From Moraxellaceae bacterium (GTDB lineage Bacteria > Pseudomonadota > Gammaproteobacteria > Pseudomonadales > Moraxellaceae): 64,000 nt of DNA. Of this stretch, positions 27,227-36,713 are shown in pieces. The stretch lies in assembly GCA_029237815.1 (NCBI GenBank), contig JAQZBP010000004.1, positions 1 to 64,000 of the forward strand, read 5' to 3'. Within the stretch, counting starts at the first letter, position 1. Each line of letters begins with the position of its first letter. The position numbers were made by a program, and so were the translations under genes. The notes beneath the pieces are model-generated. The model made no database searches. It was not told where the DNA came from and saw only the letters and a list, made by a program, of their open reading frames with translations.

Positions 27227-27260
27227 CCGTAAACCATACGGATTAAGTTCCGGTTCACGG
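27227..27260. promoter_or_regulatory. BirA-like biotin operator, box 2 (16-bp spacer)
   Basis: CCGTAAACC (27227-27235) and GGTTCACGG (27252-27260) are inverted half-sites separated by exactly 16 bp, as in the E. coli bio operator. It lies over the predicted bioB transcription start and 75 bp before the bioB ATG. Confidence 0.78.
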
Positions 27261-27335
27261 GAGGTCCGCCAATTTGCGGGCACCGTCCGTCCCCGGCAAT
27301 CCCGCAACCGGCTTGTTCACCCCGAGGAAGGCCCC

Positions 27336-28439
27336 ATGACCCTGCGCCACGACTGGTCCCGTAACGACATCCGCGCCCTGTTCGACCTGCCCTTCATGGA
27401 CCTCATGTTCCGGGCCCAGACCGTGCACCGGGCGCATTTCGATCCCAATGCCGTGCAGGTGTCCACACTGCTGTCCATCAAGACGGGCGCCTGCCCCGAG
27501 GACTGCAAGTACTGCTCGCAGTCGGGCCATTACGACACCGGCCTCGACAAGGAAAAGCTGCTCGCCATCCAGAAGGTCGTGGAAGAGGCGCTGAACGCCA
27601 AGGAGAAAGGCGCCAGCCGCTTCTGCATGGGCGCCGCCTGGCGCTCGCCGCGCGAAAAGGACATGCCCTATGTGCTGGAGATGGTGAAGCAGGTGAAGGC
27701 GCTCGGCATGGAGACCTGCATGACCCTCGGCATGCTCTCCGCCGAGCAGGCGCTGCAGCTGAAGGATGCCGGCCTCGACTACTACAACCACAACCTCGAC
27801 ACCTCGCCCGAGCACTACAGCAAGATCATCACCACGCGCACCTATGACGACCGTCTTGCCACGCTGGCGCATGTGCGTGACGCCGGCATCAAGGTGTGCT
27901 GCGGTGGCATCGTCGGCCTCGGCGAGGCACGCGAGGATCGCATCGGCCTGCTCATGCAGCTCGCGAACCTGCCGGCGCATCCGGAATCGGTGCCCATCAA
28001 CATGCTGGTGAAGATCGCCGGCACGCCGCTCGGCAATGTCGACGACCTCGATCCCTTCGAGTTCATTCGCACCATCGCCGTGGCGCGCATCCTGATGCCG
28101 GAAAGCTACGTGCGCCTGTCCGCCGGCCGCGAGACCATGAACGACGAGATGCAGGCGCTCTGCTTCATGGCCGGCGCCAACTCCATTTTCTATGGCGAGA
28201 AGCTGCTGACCACGCCGAATCCGGAAGCGGCGCACGACCGCCAGCTCTTCACGCGCCTCGGCATCAATTCGCAGCAGACGCAGGATGTCTCGGACGAGTC
28301 GAGCGAGGAAGCGATCGCCCGCTCGCTGCGCCAGCAGCAGCTGGCGGCGCTGACGCGCGACGCCTTGGCCACGGCACAGCCGCGCGAGGCGGTGACCACT
28401 CCTATGGAAACCCTGGCTGCCGCAGCTGAAGTCCGCTGA
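27336..28439 (+). CDS. bioB: Biotin synthase
   Basis: A 367-residue radical-SAM enzyme that inserts sulfur into dethiobiotin to give biotin. The 4Fe-4S/SAM motif is [12 protein letters not shown] with C53, C57 and C60. The later residues [18 protein letters not shown] and [10 protein letters not shown] match the [2Fe-2S]-binding cysteines and neighbours, and the arginine ligand region YVRLSAGRE is present. The C-terminus is about 20 residues longer than E. coli BioB and Gln/Ala-rich. The ATG at 27336 has GAGGAAG upstream. It heads bioB-bioF-bioD; the gap to bioF holds a palindromic element. Probably repressed by BirA through the boxes upstream. Confidence 0.97.
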   Translation: MTLRHDWSRNDIRALFDLPFMDLMFRAQTVHRAHFDPNAVQVSTLLSIKTGACPEDCKYCSQSGHYDTGLDKEKLLAIQKVVEEALNAKEKGASRFCMGAAWRSPREKDMPYVLEMVKQVKALGMETCMTLGMLSAEQALQLKDAGLDYYNHNLDTSPEHYSKIITTRTYDDRLATLAHVRDAGIKVCCGGIVGLGEAREDRIGLLMQLANLPAHPESVPINMLVKIAGTPLGNVDDLDPFEFIRTIAVARILMPESYVRLSAGRETMNDEMQALCFMAGANSIFYGEKLLTTPNPEAAHDRQLFTRLGINSQQTQDVSDESSEEAIARSLRQQQLAALTRDALATAQPREAVTTPMETLAAAAEVR

Positions 28440-28451
28440 GGGTTGTTTTCA

Positions 28452-28524
28452 CCTGGTCGCCGCCGGGCCTTCCCCGCAGGTTGGGCTTCAGCCCGACATG
28501 TGGTTGAGCCCGGCCAGCGACTGG
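28452..28524. repeat. REP-like palindromic element, copy 2, between bioB and bioF
   Basis: Outer imperfect arms 28452-28468 and 28508-28524 enclose GTTGGGC-TTCA-GCCCGAC (28480-28497). The segment TCCCCGCAGG plus this arm matches copy 1 (25259-25285) at 21 of 27 positions. There is no coding frame. It could form a stem-loop in the bio transcript. Confidence 0.55.
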
Positions 28525-28667
28525 TGAGTGTGGCCTCCCGGGGCCTGCGGGCTGACGCTCAGGCTGCAGGCCCGACCGAGGGGCTCGAGCTGAAGAAGGC
28601 ATGTCCCGCTACGTGTGCCGCCGCGCGTGCGCAGGCCGGATTCTTTTTCGCGTGAGGAATGCATTCC

Positions 28668-29831
28668 ATGGGTTTTGACCTCGACGCCGCGCTGGCGCAG
28701 AAGAAAGCCGCTGGCCTCTATCGCCGCAGGCGCCTGCTCGACTCCCCGCAAGGCACGCGCATCGTCGTCGATGGTCGCGCACTGCTGAATTTCTGCAGCA
28801 ACGATTATCTCGGCCTCGCCAGCGACGCGCGCCTCACCACCGCATTCCAGCAGGCCGCCGCGCGCTTCGGGGTCGGCAGCGGCGCCTCGCATCTCGTGTG
28901 CGGCCACTCCAGCGAACACCATGCACTGGAGGACGAGCTCGCCGCCTTCACCGGCCGCGAGCGCGTGCTGCTGTTCTCCACCGGCTACATGGCAAACACC
29001 GGCATCATCCAGGCGCTGTTGCGCAAGGAGGACTCCGTGTTCGAGGACGACCTCAATCACGCTTCGCTGATCGATGGTGGTCGCCTCGCGCGCTGCGATT
29101 ACCAGCGCTACGCCCACAGCGACGTGAGCGATCTGGTGCAAAAGCTGAAAGCCTCGGGCGCGGAGCGCAAGCTCGTGGTCACCGACGGCGTGTTCAGCAT
29201 GGATGGCGACATCGCGCCGCTGCAGGCGCTGGCCAGTGCCGCGCAGGCGCACGGCGCATGGCTGATGGTCGACGACGCACACGGTTTCGGTGTGCTGGGC
29301 GCGGAGGGTGGGGGCGTGGCTGAAGCCTGTGGACTCGGCATGCGCGAGCTGCCGGTGCTGGTGGGGACGCTGGGCAAGGCCTTCGGCACCTTCGGCGCCT
29401 TTGTCGCGGGCCCGGAGGCGCTCATCGAGTACCTGATCAACTCGGCGCGCGCCTATATCTTCACCACGGCGCTGCCGCCCGCGGTGGCGGCCGCCACGCG
29501 CGAGAGCCTGCGCATCATCCGCGACGGCACGGCGCTGCGTGATTCGTTGCGTGACCATATCACCTACTTTCGCCGCGAAGCCGGCAGTCTCGGCCTCGAC
29601 CTGATGGCGAGCGGGACGCCCATCCAGCCCATCATCCTCGGCACGAACGAGCGTGCCCTCGCCTGGAGCGCCGCGCTGCAGGAAGCCGGCCTGCTGGTGG
29701 GCGCGATCCGCCCGCCGACGGTGCCGGCCGGCACCGCGCGTTTGCGCGTGACACTGACGGCGGGCCACGCCCGTGAGGATATCGACCGCCTGCTCGAGGC
29801 GCTGGCCCGCTGCCAGCGCATGCTCGGCTGA
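28668..29831 (+). CDS. bioF: 8-amino-7-oxononanoate synthase
   Basis: A 387-residue PLP enzyme that condenses pimeloyl-ACP/CoA with L-alanine, the first step of the biotin ring pathway. The fold-type I motifs are all there: FCSNDYLGLA, GSGASHLVCGHSSEHHALE, the cofactor Asp in DDAHGFGVLG, and the Schiff-base lysine in GTLGKAFGTFGAF (K237, matching E. coli K236). The start at 28668 is chosen because AGGA lies about nine bases upstream; an in-frame ATG at 28659 sits too close to that site. Length fits the family (E. coli 384). It lies 228 bp after bioB and 38 bp before bioD. Confidence 0.96.
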   Translation: MGFDLDAALAQKKAAGLYRRRRLLDSPQGTRIVVDGRALLNFCSNDYLGLASDARLTTAFQQAAARFGVGSGASHLVCGHSSEHHALEDELAAFTGRERVLLFSTGYMANTGIIQALLRKEDSVFEDDLNHASLIDGGRLARCDYQRYAHSDVSDLVQKLKASGAERKLVVTDGVFSMDGDIAPLQALASAAQAHGAWLMVDDAHGFGVLGAEGGGVAEACGLGMRELPVLVGTLGKAFGTFGAFVAGPEALIEYLINSARAYIFTTALPPAVAAATRESLRIIRDGTALRDSLRDHITYFRREAGSLGLDLMASGTPIQPIILGTNERALAWSAALQEAGLLVGAIRPPTVPAGTARLRVTLTAGHAREDIDRLLEALARCQRMLG

Positions 29832-29869
29832 CAACTGGAGACGCCGGCGCTGCGCCGGCGTGAACGGCC

Positions 29870-30559
29870 ATGAAAAAATTCTTCGTGACCGGCACCGACA
29901 CCGGTGTCGGCAAGACCACCGTGAGCTGTGCGCTGCTCGCCGCCGCCCGTGCACAGGGCCTGCGCACGTTGGCAGTGAAGCCGGTGGCCGCGGGCTGTGT
30001 GCAGACGCCCGAGGGCCTGCGCAATGACGACGCGCTGGCGCTCATGGGAGTCATGACGGAGGTCATGACCTACGAGGAAGTGAATCCCGTGGCGCTGCCG
30101 GAGCCGCTCTCGCCGCACCTGGCGGCGCTGCATGCCGGGCGCCGGCTCAGCATCGCGCAGATCGGCGGCTTCGTGCGGGGCGCGCTGATGCGTCGCGTGG
30201 ATTTCGCCGTGGTGGAAGGCGCCGGCGGCTGGCGCGTGCCGATCTCCGATCGCGAGATCCTGTCGGACCTGCCGCGCGCGCTCGGCCTGCCGGTGATCCT
30301 GGTCGTGGGGCTGCGTCTCGGGTGCCTGAACCACGCCATCCTCACGACCGAGGCCATGGCACGCGACGGCGTGCGACTGGCCGGCTGGGTCGGCAATGTC
30401 CTCGATCCCGACATGGCCGCGCTCGACGGCAACGTCGGCACCCTGAAGACCATCCTGCCCATGCCCTGCCTGGGCGTCATTCCCTGGCAGCCCGGTGCCA
30501 CGCCGGAGGCACTCGCGGCACATCTCGACCTGCACCTGCTGCTTGGAGGAATAGGGTGA
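29870..30559 (+). CDS. bioD: ATP-dependent dethiobiotin synthetase
   Basis: A 229-residue P-loop enzyme that closes the ureido ring of dethiobiotin from 7,8-diaminopelargonate, CO2 and ATP. Walker A is GTDTGVGKTT (G8-T17, K15). The substrate-binding VKPVAAGC and the VEGAGGWRVPI motif follow at the usual spacing. Length matches E. coli BioD (225). Together with bioB and bioF it gives three of the four late steps; bioA (or bioK) is not in the window, nor are bioC or bioH, so the operon is split. Confidence 0.96.
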   Translation: MKKFFVTGTDTGVGKTTVSCALLAAARAQGLRTLAVKPVAAGCVQTPEGLRNDDALALMGVMTEVMTYEEVNPVALPEPLSPHLAALHAGRRLSIAQIGGFVRGALMRRVDFAVVEGAGGWRVPISDREILSDLPRALGLPVILVVGLRLGCLNHAILTTEAMARDGVRLAGWVGNVLDPDMAALDGNVGTLKTILPMPCLGVIPWQPGATPEALAAHLDLHLLLGGIG

Positions 30560-31024
30560 GGCGCGTCGGCGGCAGGTGAGCCCGGAGGTCTTCTTGCAAC
30601 GCAGGCGGCATTTGCCTAAGCGGGCTCACGTAGTCACGCAACACGGCGGCCGGCATCCCTGAGCAATCGGCCCCAGGGAGAACGCCGGCCGGTGTTCCGC
30701 CTCGCGAATAAAACGCAGTCGACGCCATTGAATTGCCGTGGCTATACAGTCACTGCCTGAAAATGCGGCTTGTCTTGTACAGACCAATCGGTCGTCGCTC
30801 TTTGTAGCAGCGTCTTCCTGCACCTGCAGGCATAGATTCCCCCTTGAAAGCCGCGCCAGCTCTGGCTCTGCCGTGAACTATCGGTCAGGAAAAAGTGTGG
30901 GATATGCCAGGGTCCTGCTTCATACTTCCGCGGCTTTTGCATCCGTCAAGGCTATTTTCGTCTGATGACTGCGGATGCAACCGGTAACTGCCGGGCGTTG
31001 GCCCGAACTTGCGAGGTCCTAAAA
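30560..31024. other. 465-bp intergenic region with two GC hairpins and a small palindrome
   Basis: Two stem-loops follow bioD: GTGAGCCCG / CGGGCTCAC (30576-30584 with 30621-30629) and CGGCCGGC / GCCGGCCG (30647-30654 with 30684-30691), the latter enclosing a CCCTG/CAGGG inner stem. Neither has a T run. The near-palindrome GACCAATCGGTC (30782-30793) resembles TetR-type operators and lies 230 bp before the first acyl-CoA dehydrogenase. No credible ORF is present. Confidence 0.5.
30782..30793. promoter_or_regulatory. TetR-type operator candidate upstream of acyl-CoA dehydrogenase
   Basis: GACCAATCGGTC is a 12-bp near-palindrome (five of six pairs). Similar sequences are bound by TetR regulators of fatty-acid genes. 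Low confidence, because a 12-bp palindrome can arise by chance. Confidence 0.25.
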
Positions 31025-32809
31025 ATGGCTCAGTACAAAGCTCCCCTCCGTGACATGCAGTTCGTGATGCACGAAATGCTGGACGTGGAAAAGCACTATC
31101 AGTCCATCCCGGCGTTCGCGGAAACCAACCGCGAGCTGGTCGACAGCGTGCTGGACGCCACGGCCCAGTTCGCCGAGAACGAACTCTCCCCGATCAACCA
31201 GTCGGGTGACGAGGAAGGCTGCACCTGGAACGACGGTGTCGTGACCACGCCCAAGGGCTTCAAGGAAGCCTACGCCAAGTTCGTGGAACTCGGCTTCGGC
31301 GCGCTGGCCGCCCCGGTGGCCTACGGTGGCCAGGGCCTGCCGCCCTCGCTGGGAATCGCCGTGTCCGAAATGACCGGCACCGCCAACTGGTCCTGGGGCA
31401 TGTACCCCGGCCTGTCGCACGGCGCCATCAACACCCTGGAAGCCCACGGCACCGAAGAGCAGAAGCAGGTCTACCTGACCAAGCTCATCGAAGGCACCTG
31501 GACCGGCACGATGTGCCTGACCGAGTCCCACGCGGGCTCCGACCTCGGCACCATCCGCACCAAGGCGGAACCGCAGGCCGACGGCTCCTACAAGGTCTCC
31601 GGCACCAAGATCTTCATTTCCGCTGGCGAACACGACATGGCCGAGAACATCGTCCACATCGTGCTGGCGCGCCTGCCGGATGCCCCCAAGGGTACCAAGG
31701 GCATTTCCCTGTTCATCGTTCCCAAGTTCCTGCCGGACGGCACGCGCAACGGCGTGGTCTGCGGCTCCATCGAACACAAGATGGGCATCAAGGCCTCGGC
31801 CACCTGCGTCATGAACTTCGACGGCGCCACCGGCTTCCTGATCGGCCCGCCCAACAAGGGCCTGAACTGCATGTTCACCTTCATGAACACCGCCCGCGTC
31901 GGCACCGCGCTGCAGGGCGTGTGCGCCGCCGAAGGCTCGTTCCAGGGCGCGCTGACCTATGCCCGCGAGCGCCTGGCCATGCGTTCCCTGTCCGGCCCGA
32001 AGAACCCGGAGAAGGAAGCCGACCCGATCATCGTGCACCCGGCCGTGCGCAACATGCTGCTCACGCAGAAGGCCTTCGCCGAAGGCGGCCGCGCGCTGGT
32101 GTTCTGGCTGTCCACCTTCACCGACATCGTGCACGGCGCGGAGTCGGAAGAGGCCCGCAAGACCGCTGACGACCTGATGAGCTTCCTGACCCCGATCGCC
32201 AAGGCCTTCCTGACCGAAGCCGGTTATGAAGCTGCCAACCATGGCGTCCAGGTCTACGGTGGCCACGGTTTCATCCGCGAGTGGGGCATGGAGCAGATCG
32301 TGCGCGACACGCGCATCGCCTGCCTCTACGAAGGCACCACTGAAATCCAGTCCCTCGACCTGCTCGGCCGCAAGGTGCTGCAGACCCAGGGCGCGATGCT
32401 GCGCAACTTCACCAAGCTCGTGCACAAGTTCTGCCAGGCCAACGAAGGCAACGCCGCGATGGCCGAGTTCACCGGTCCGCTGACCGCGCTGAACAAGGAG
32501 TGGGGCGACCTGACCATGCGCATCGGCATGAAGGCCATGCAGAACCCGGACGAGGCAGGCGCCGCGGCCGTGGACTACATGTACTTCTCCGGCTACGTCA
32601 CCCTCGGCTACCTCTGGGCCTGGATGGCCAAGGTCGCGCAGGACAAGATCGCCGCCGGCACCACGGAAGAGGCCTTCTACAAGGCCAAGATCCAGACGGC
32701 GCAGTTCTACTTCAAGAAGATCCTGCCGCGTACCCGTTCGCATGTCGAAGTGATCGACAGCGGCCTGGAAACGCTGATGGCCGTGGACGCGGAACACTTC
32801 GCGTTCTAA
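31025..32809 (+). CDS. Acyl-CoA dehydrogenase, long FadE-like form (copy 1)
   Basis: A 594-residue FAD enzyme that makes trans-2-enoyl-CoA in beta-oxidation. It belongs to the long (about 600-residue) group with an extra C-terminal domain, which opens MAQYKAPLRDMQF. FAD-binding segments are seen in MCLTESHAGSDLG and KIFISAGEHD. The catalytic Glu is in CLYEGTTEIQ (E436), preceded by VYGGHGFIREWGMEQIVRD. A GAGG lies eight bases before the ATG. The paralogue 240 bp downstream shares the same start and motifs but is separated by a terminator, so the two can be expressed independently. Chain-length preference is not readable. Confidence 0.93.
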   Translation: MAQYKAPLRDMQFVMHEMLDVEKHYQSIPAFAETNRELVDSVLDATAQFAENELSPINQSGDEEGCTWNDGVVTTPKGFKEAYAKFVELGFGALAAPVAYGGQGLPPSLGIAVSEMTGTANWSWGMYPGLSHGAINTLEAHGTEEQKQVYLTKLIEGTWTGTMCLTESHAGSDLGTIRTKAEPQADGSYKVSGTKIFISAGEHDMAENIVHIVLARLPDAPKGTKGISLFIVPKFLPDGTRNGVVCGSIEHKMGIKASATCVMNFDGATGFLIGPPNKGLNCMFTFMNTARVGTALQGVCAAEGSFQGALTYARERLAMRSLSGPKNPEKEADPIIVHPAVRNMLLTQKAFAEGGRALVFWLSTFTDIVHGAESEEARKTADDLMSFLTPIAKAFLTEAGYEAANHGVQVYGGHGFIREWGMEQIVRDTRIACLYEGTTEIQSLDLLGRKVLQTQGAMLRNFTKLVHKFCQANEGNAAMAEFTGPLTALNKEWGDLTMRIGMKAMQNPDEAGAAAVDYMYFSGYVTLGYLWAWMAKVAQDKIAAGTTEEAFYKAKIQTAQFYFKKILPRTRSHVEVIDSGLETLMAVDAEHFAF

Positions 32810-32833
32810 GACCGTCCGCCGGCGCCGCACGAC

Positions 32834-32859
32834 AAAAGGCCCGCACAAGCGGGCCTTTT
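32834..32859. terminator. Intrinsic terminator between the two acyl-CoA dehydrogenase genes
   Basis: An 11-bp stem AAAAGGCCCGC / GCGGGCCTTTT with an ACAA loop lies 24 bp after the first gene. Confidence 0.9.
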
Positions 32860-33046
32860 GCTGAACACGCCGCCGGCGTTTTTCCGGCATTTTCGCGCAG
32901 GACGGACTCCGCGCAGGCCACGCGCCGCAGCCCTGGTGGCCAAGCGCCGCGCGGCAGTAAAAGAGGGGCTCCCCGGAGCCCGAAGTATCGCCATCGCTCT
33001 CCCGCCTCCGTGCGGGACGCGGTGCCCACGCGAGAGGTAAATGATC

Positions 33047-34822
<1,776 letters not shown>

Positions 34823-34840
34823 GGCGATTCGCCGTCCCAA

Positions 34841-34868
34841 AACAAAGCCCGCGCAAGCGGGCTTTGTT
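34841..34868. terminator. Bidirectional terminator between acyl-CoA dehydrogenase 2 and the PilZ gene
   Basis: A perfect 12-bp stem AACAAAGCCCGC / GCGGGCTTTGTT with a GCAA tetraloop lies between convergent genes. Confidence 0.92.
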
Positions 34869-34892
34869 GTTTCTGCGCAGGTGCCGGGGACG

Positions 34893-35258
34893 TCAGTGCA
34901 GCGTGCCGGCTTCGTGCATCAGCGCCTCGAGACGGGCGCGGACTCCGCTGTCCACCTGCGTGAAGCGGAAGCCCACGCCGAAGTGCTGCGCGTTGGTGGG
35001 CGCCGTGCGGCACCAGACGCTTTCCGCGGCAATCCGCAGGCTGGGCACGGCATGTCCCTCGGGTGTGCGGATTTCGATCTCGAAAATCCGGCCGACCGGC
35101 AGCTCCTGCATGGCAATCAGCATCATGCCGGTGATACTCAGGTCGACCATGCGGCCGAGCGGCTCCTGCGATGCACAGTCGAAGACCGGCAGGAACTGGC
35201 GCAGCCGCAGCCGGGCGGCACGGTCGGGAGGAATCTGGTCCGTCACGGTTTGGCTCAT
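34893..35258 (-). CDS. PilZ-domain protein (c-di-GMP receptor candidate)
   Basis: A 121-residue single-domain protein. PilZ domains bind c-di-GMP through RxxxR and (D/N)xSxxG; both are present (R16-R20 in ARLRLRQ and D39-G44 in DLSITGM). It should therefore respond to products of cyclases such as the one at 8502-9656. The rest of the barrel (FEIEIRTPEG, AESVWCRTAP, FGVGFRFTQV) is typical. The ATG at 35258 gives the natural PilZ N-terminus; the frame stays open far upstream but enters the divergent gene. No partner gene is obvious. Confidence 0.88.
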   Translation of the reverse strand: MSQTVTDQIPPDRAARLRLRQFLPVFDCASQEPLGRMVDLSITGMMLIAMQELPVGRIFEIEIRTPEGHAVPSLRIAAESVWCRTAPTNAQHFGVGFRFTQVDSGVRARLEALMHEAGTLH

Positions 35259-35334
35259 TTTTTGAGGTCGGAACAAGGATTGGTTGAGAGTATTTCGGTA
35301 GCCTTGAGCACAAGGCAATAAAAGACGCGCAAGG

Positions 35335-36660
35335 ATGTCAGATTTGCGAGCGGGTAGCCAAATAGTGACAGGCAATCGACGGCGGGCGGCACGGGTGAGC
35401 GCAGCTTTGCCCTGGGGTGCCTGTGTCTGGCTGCTGTGCGTTGCTGTCGCGCCAGTGTTCGGGGACGAGATGCCAGGACAGCCGCCCGCGCTTGCCGAGG
35501 CCGGGCCCCAGGCAATTCGCCCGGGCAGCGGCGCGGACCTTGCGTCCGGATCGCTGGGGGAGGTCGGTGCCGTGCCCGACGCTTCTCCCGCAGCAGTGGA
35601 CCTCTCTGTGCAGGCCACCCGGCAGACCCGTCCAGCGCCAGGTCCGGACGCTGAAGCCTATCCCTTCCTGATGCTTCCCGAGCTGCGTGCCGCCCTGACG
35701 GCGGTGCCCGACGACGCCGGTCCTGCCACGCCACCGCTGCGCTCGCACGCGCTGGCGCGCAGCCCCGTGGAGGCAAGCTGCCTGCGGCGCGACGAGTCGG
35801 GCCGCTTCATGGGCTGGATGGACTATCAGCACTGCGTGTTCTCCGGCCACACCTTGACCACGGCGCGCTGGCTCGACGACCTCTTCGGCGACTGGCATGA
35901 GGACGAAGCCAGCATGCAACTGCGCATCGTCAGCCAGGCCGAAGTCGTCGAGGGCGAAGGCATCGAGCCGCGCCTGACCGTGCGCGCCAGCGCCCGCCTG
36001 CCCAACGCCAAGCGGCGCCTGCGCCTCATCGTCACCGAGGAGGCGGACGACGTGGCGGCGACCGACGCCGGCGTGCCGGGCGGCCCCCGCGAAGCCGATA
36101 GCCGCCTCTCCGCCGCACTGCGCTGGGTGACGCTGGAGAAAGCGGGGGTCGAGTCGGACTTCGATCTCGGCGTGAAGGGGCTCGACCCGCCGGACTTCTT
36201 CGCACGCATTCGCGCACGCAAGAGCTGGGGCCTGACGCGGGACTCCATCCTGCGTTTCGGCCAGACCCTGCGCTATGGATCGGAAACCGAGGAGCGTGCG
36301 GTCTCGCAACTGGATATCGAGCGGGCGCTGGGCAGGCGCACCGTGCTGCGCTTCGGCAACCTCTACGACTATGCGGCCGACACCAACAGCGACGGCTTCC
36401 TCTGGACGCATGGCGTGTCCCTGTCGCGGGCGCTGGGCGCGAACCGCTCTGTGAGCGGCGGCGTCGCCGTGCGCGGTCATACGCAGCCGGACTGGCGCGG
36501 GGAAAGCTGGGGCCCCTGGCTGGCCTACCGTCGCTCCTTCCTGCGGCCCTACCTCTTCGTCGAGGTCGAGCCCCGTTACACCTGGTATCGCGAGAAGGCA
36601 TGGGGGGGCGTGGTATCGGCGGTGCTGCGCGTGGAAATGCAGCTCGGTTTCCGGCGCTAG
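35335..36660 (+). CDS. Exported protein of unknown function, probable outer-membrane C-terminal domain
   Basis: A 441-residue protein. An N-terminal hydrophobic segment (about residues 25-42, ending VFGDEM) looks like a signal sequence with a long basic n-region. Residues 43-150 are low-complexity, rich in Pro and Ala. The conserved part starts near 150 with two cysteines (EASCLRRDESG and YQHCVFSG). From about 190 it is a chain of strands with charged turns (SMQLRIVSQAEVV, LRLIVTEEADDV, VLRFGNLYDYAAD, SWGPWLAYRRSFLRPYLFVEVEP), ending MQLGFRR, which suggests a barrel. I do not recognise the family. It is divergent from the PilZ gene (76-bp gap); its start is uncertain because no good ribosome site precedes it. 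Confidence 0.65.
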   Translation: MSDLRAGSQIVTGNRRRAARVSAALPWGACVWLLCVAVAPVFGDEMPGQPPALAEAGPQAIRPGSGADLASGSLGEVGAVPDASPAAVDLSVQATRQTRPAPGPDAEAYPFLMLPELRAALTAVPDDAGPATPPLRSHALARSPVEASCLRRDESGRFMGWMDYQHCVFSGHTLTTARWLDDLFGDWHEDEASMQLRIVSQAEVVEGEGIEPRLTVRASARLPNAKRRLRLIVTEEADDVAATDAGVPGGPREADSRLSAALRWVTLEKAGVESDFDLGVKGLDPPDFFARIRARKSWGLTRDSILRFGQTLRYGSETEERAVSQLDIERALGRRTVLRFGNLYDYAADTNSDGFLWTHGVSLSRALGANRSVSGGVAVRGHTQPDWRGESWGPWLAYRRSFLRPYLFVEVEPRYTWYREKAWGGVVSAVLRVEMQLGFRR

Positions 36661-36673
36661 GGCGCGCCAGACG

Positions 36674-36707
36674 CAAAAAAACCGGGCACGTGGCCCGGCT
36701 TTTTTTG
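36674..36707. terminator. Bidirectional terminator before the hybrid kinase
   Basis: CCGGGC / GCCCGG stem with a 5-nt loop is flanked by eight A on the left and seven T on the right; it separates convergent genes. Confidence 0.85.
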
Positions 36708-36713
36708 ACGGCG

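Noticed and set aside
27181..27258. 26-codon upstream extension of comF
   Set aside because: The extension is encoded by the bioB promoter and BirA-like box 2; its repeated MVYG residues come from the operator half-sites.
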